Shown: positions 35,610 to 35,755 of the stretch, in pieces
How positions within the stretch are numbered: position 1 is the stretch's first letter
Layout of the letters: every line of letters starts with the position of its first letter
NCBI GenBank assembly: GCA_009705035.1
Contig: WLDB01000005.1
Location: forward strand, 1-35,755
Origin: Actinomycetota bacterium
Lineage (GTDB): Bacteria > Actinomycetota > Actinomycetes > Nanopelagicales > Nanopelagicaceae
Direction of reading: 5' to 3'
DNA: 35,755 nucleotides
Notes under the pieces: model-generated
What the model saw: the letters and a program-made list of their open reading frames with translations, nothing else
What the model was told of the DNA's origin: nothing
Database searches by the model: none
Position numbers and translations under genes: made by a program

Positions 35610-35682
35610 TGGAGACCAGGGGAATCGAACCCCTAACCCCCGCCTTGCAAAGGCGGTGCTCTACCAATTGAGCTAGGTCCCC
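35610..35682 (-). tRNA. tRNA-Ala (anticodon TGC)
   Basis: Reverse complement GGGGACCTAGCTCAATTGGTAGAGCACCGCCTTTGCAAAGGCGGGGGTTAGGGGTTCGATTCCCCTGGTCTCCA; loop TTTGCAA. Confidence 0.96.
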
Positions 35683-35697
35683 GTTGTTAGTGCGGGG

Positions 35698-35755
35698 TGG
35701 GCCTAGATGGACTTGAACCATCGACCTCTTCCTTATCAGGGAAGCGCTCTAACCG
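35698..35755 (-). tRNA. tRNA-Ile (anticodon GAT), truncated by the window end
   Basis: Reverse complement CGGTTAGAGCGCTTCCCTGATAAGGAAGAGGTCGATGGTTCAAGTCCATCTAGGCCCA; loop CTGATAA. Confidence 0.92.

Noticed and set aside
35589-35755. tRNA-Ala/tRNA-Ile as an integration site for a mobile island
   Set aside because: No integrase, no duplicated tRNA 3' end seen within the window, and the tRNA pair belongs to the conserved near-origin backbone.
1-35755. CRISPR arrays, transposons, toxin-antitoxin or defence systems
   Set aside because: No regularly spaced repeats, transposase/integrase motifs or defence-type proteins were found by reading the translated ORFs.

Overview
The window is a compact, low-to-mid-GC actinobacterial segment, probably a streamlined freshwater Actinomycetota (taxonomy is inferred). 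It carries a recognisable near-origin backbone: tRNA-Ile, tRNA-Ala, ppiA, rhomboid, crgA, pabA, pknB, pstP, then pheA-serS-HAD-tRNA-Ser and an sdhCAB operon. Two accessory carbon-use blocks interrupt this backbone. Block one (about 14.4-28.9 kb) is a rhamnoside/L-rhamnose locus. It has two GH78-type alpha-L-rhamnosidases without visible signal peptides, a LacI-family regulator, rhamnose isomerase, a fused aldolase/short-chain dehydrogenase and rhamnulokinase. Between the rhamnosidases and the regulator sits a four-gene unit: a [3Fe-4S]-type ferredoxin, a ferredoxin reductase, a cytochrome P450 and an NHL/SMP-30-like beta-propeller. Block two (about 32.1-35.6 kb) is a sugar ABC transporter (binding protein plus two permeases, no ATPase). 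Near-identical LacI-type palindromes (consensus about TTGAAnSSnTTCAA) sit just downstream of predicted promoters of the rhamnosidase operon, the P450 operon, the rhamnose catabolic operon and the ABC transporter. The most interesting hypothesis is one regulon that imports an intact rhamnosylated compound, deglycosylates it in the cytoplasm, catabolises the rhamnose and oxidises the aglycone with the embedded P450. No CRISPR array, transposase, integrase or prophage was seen.
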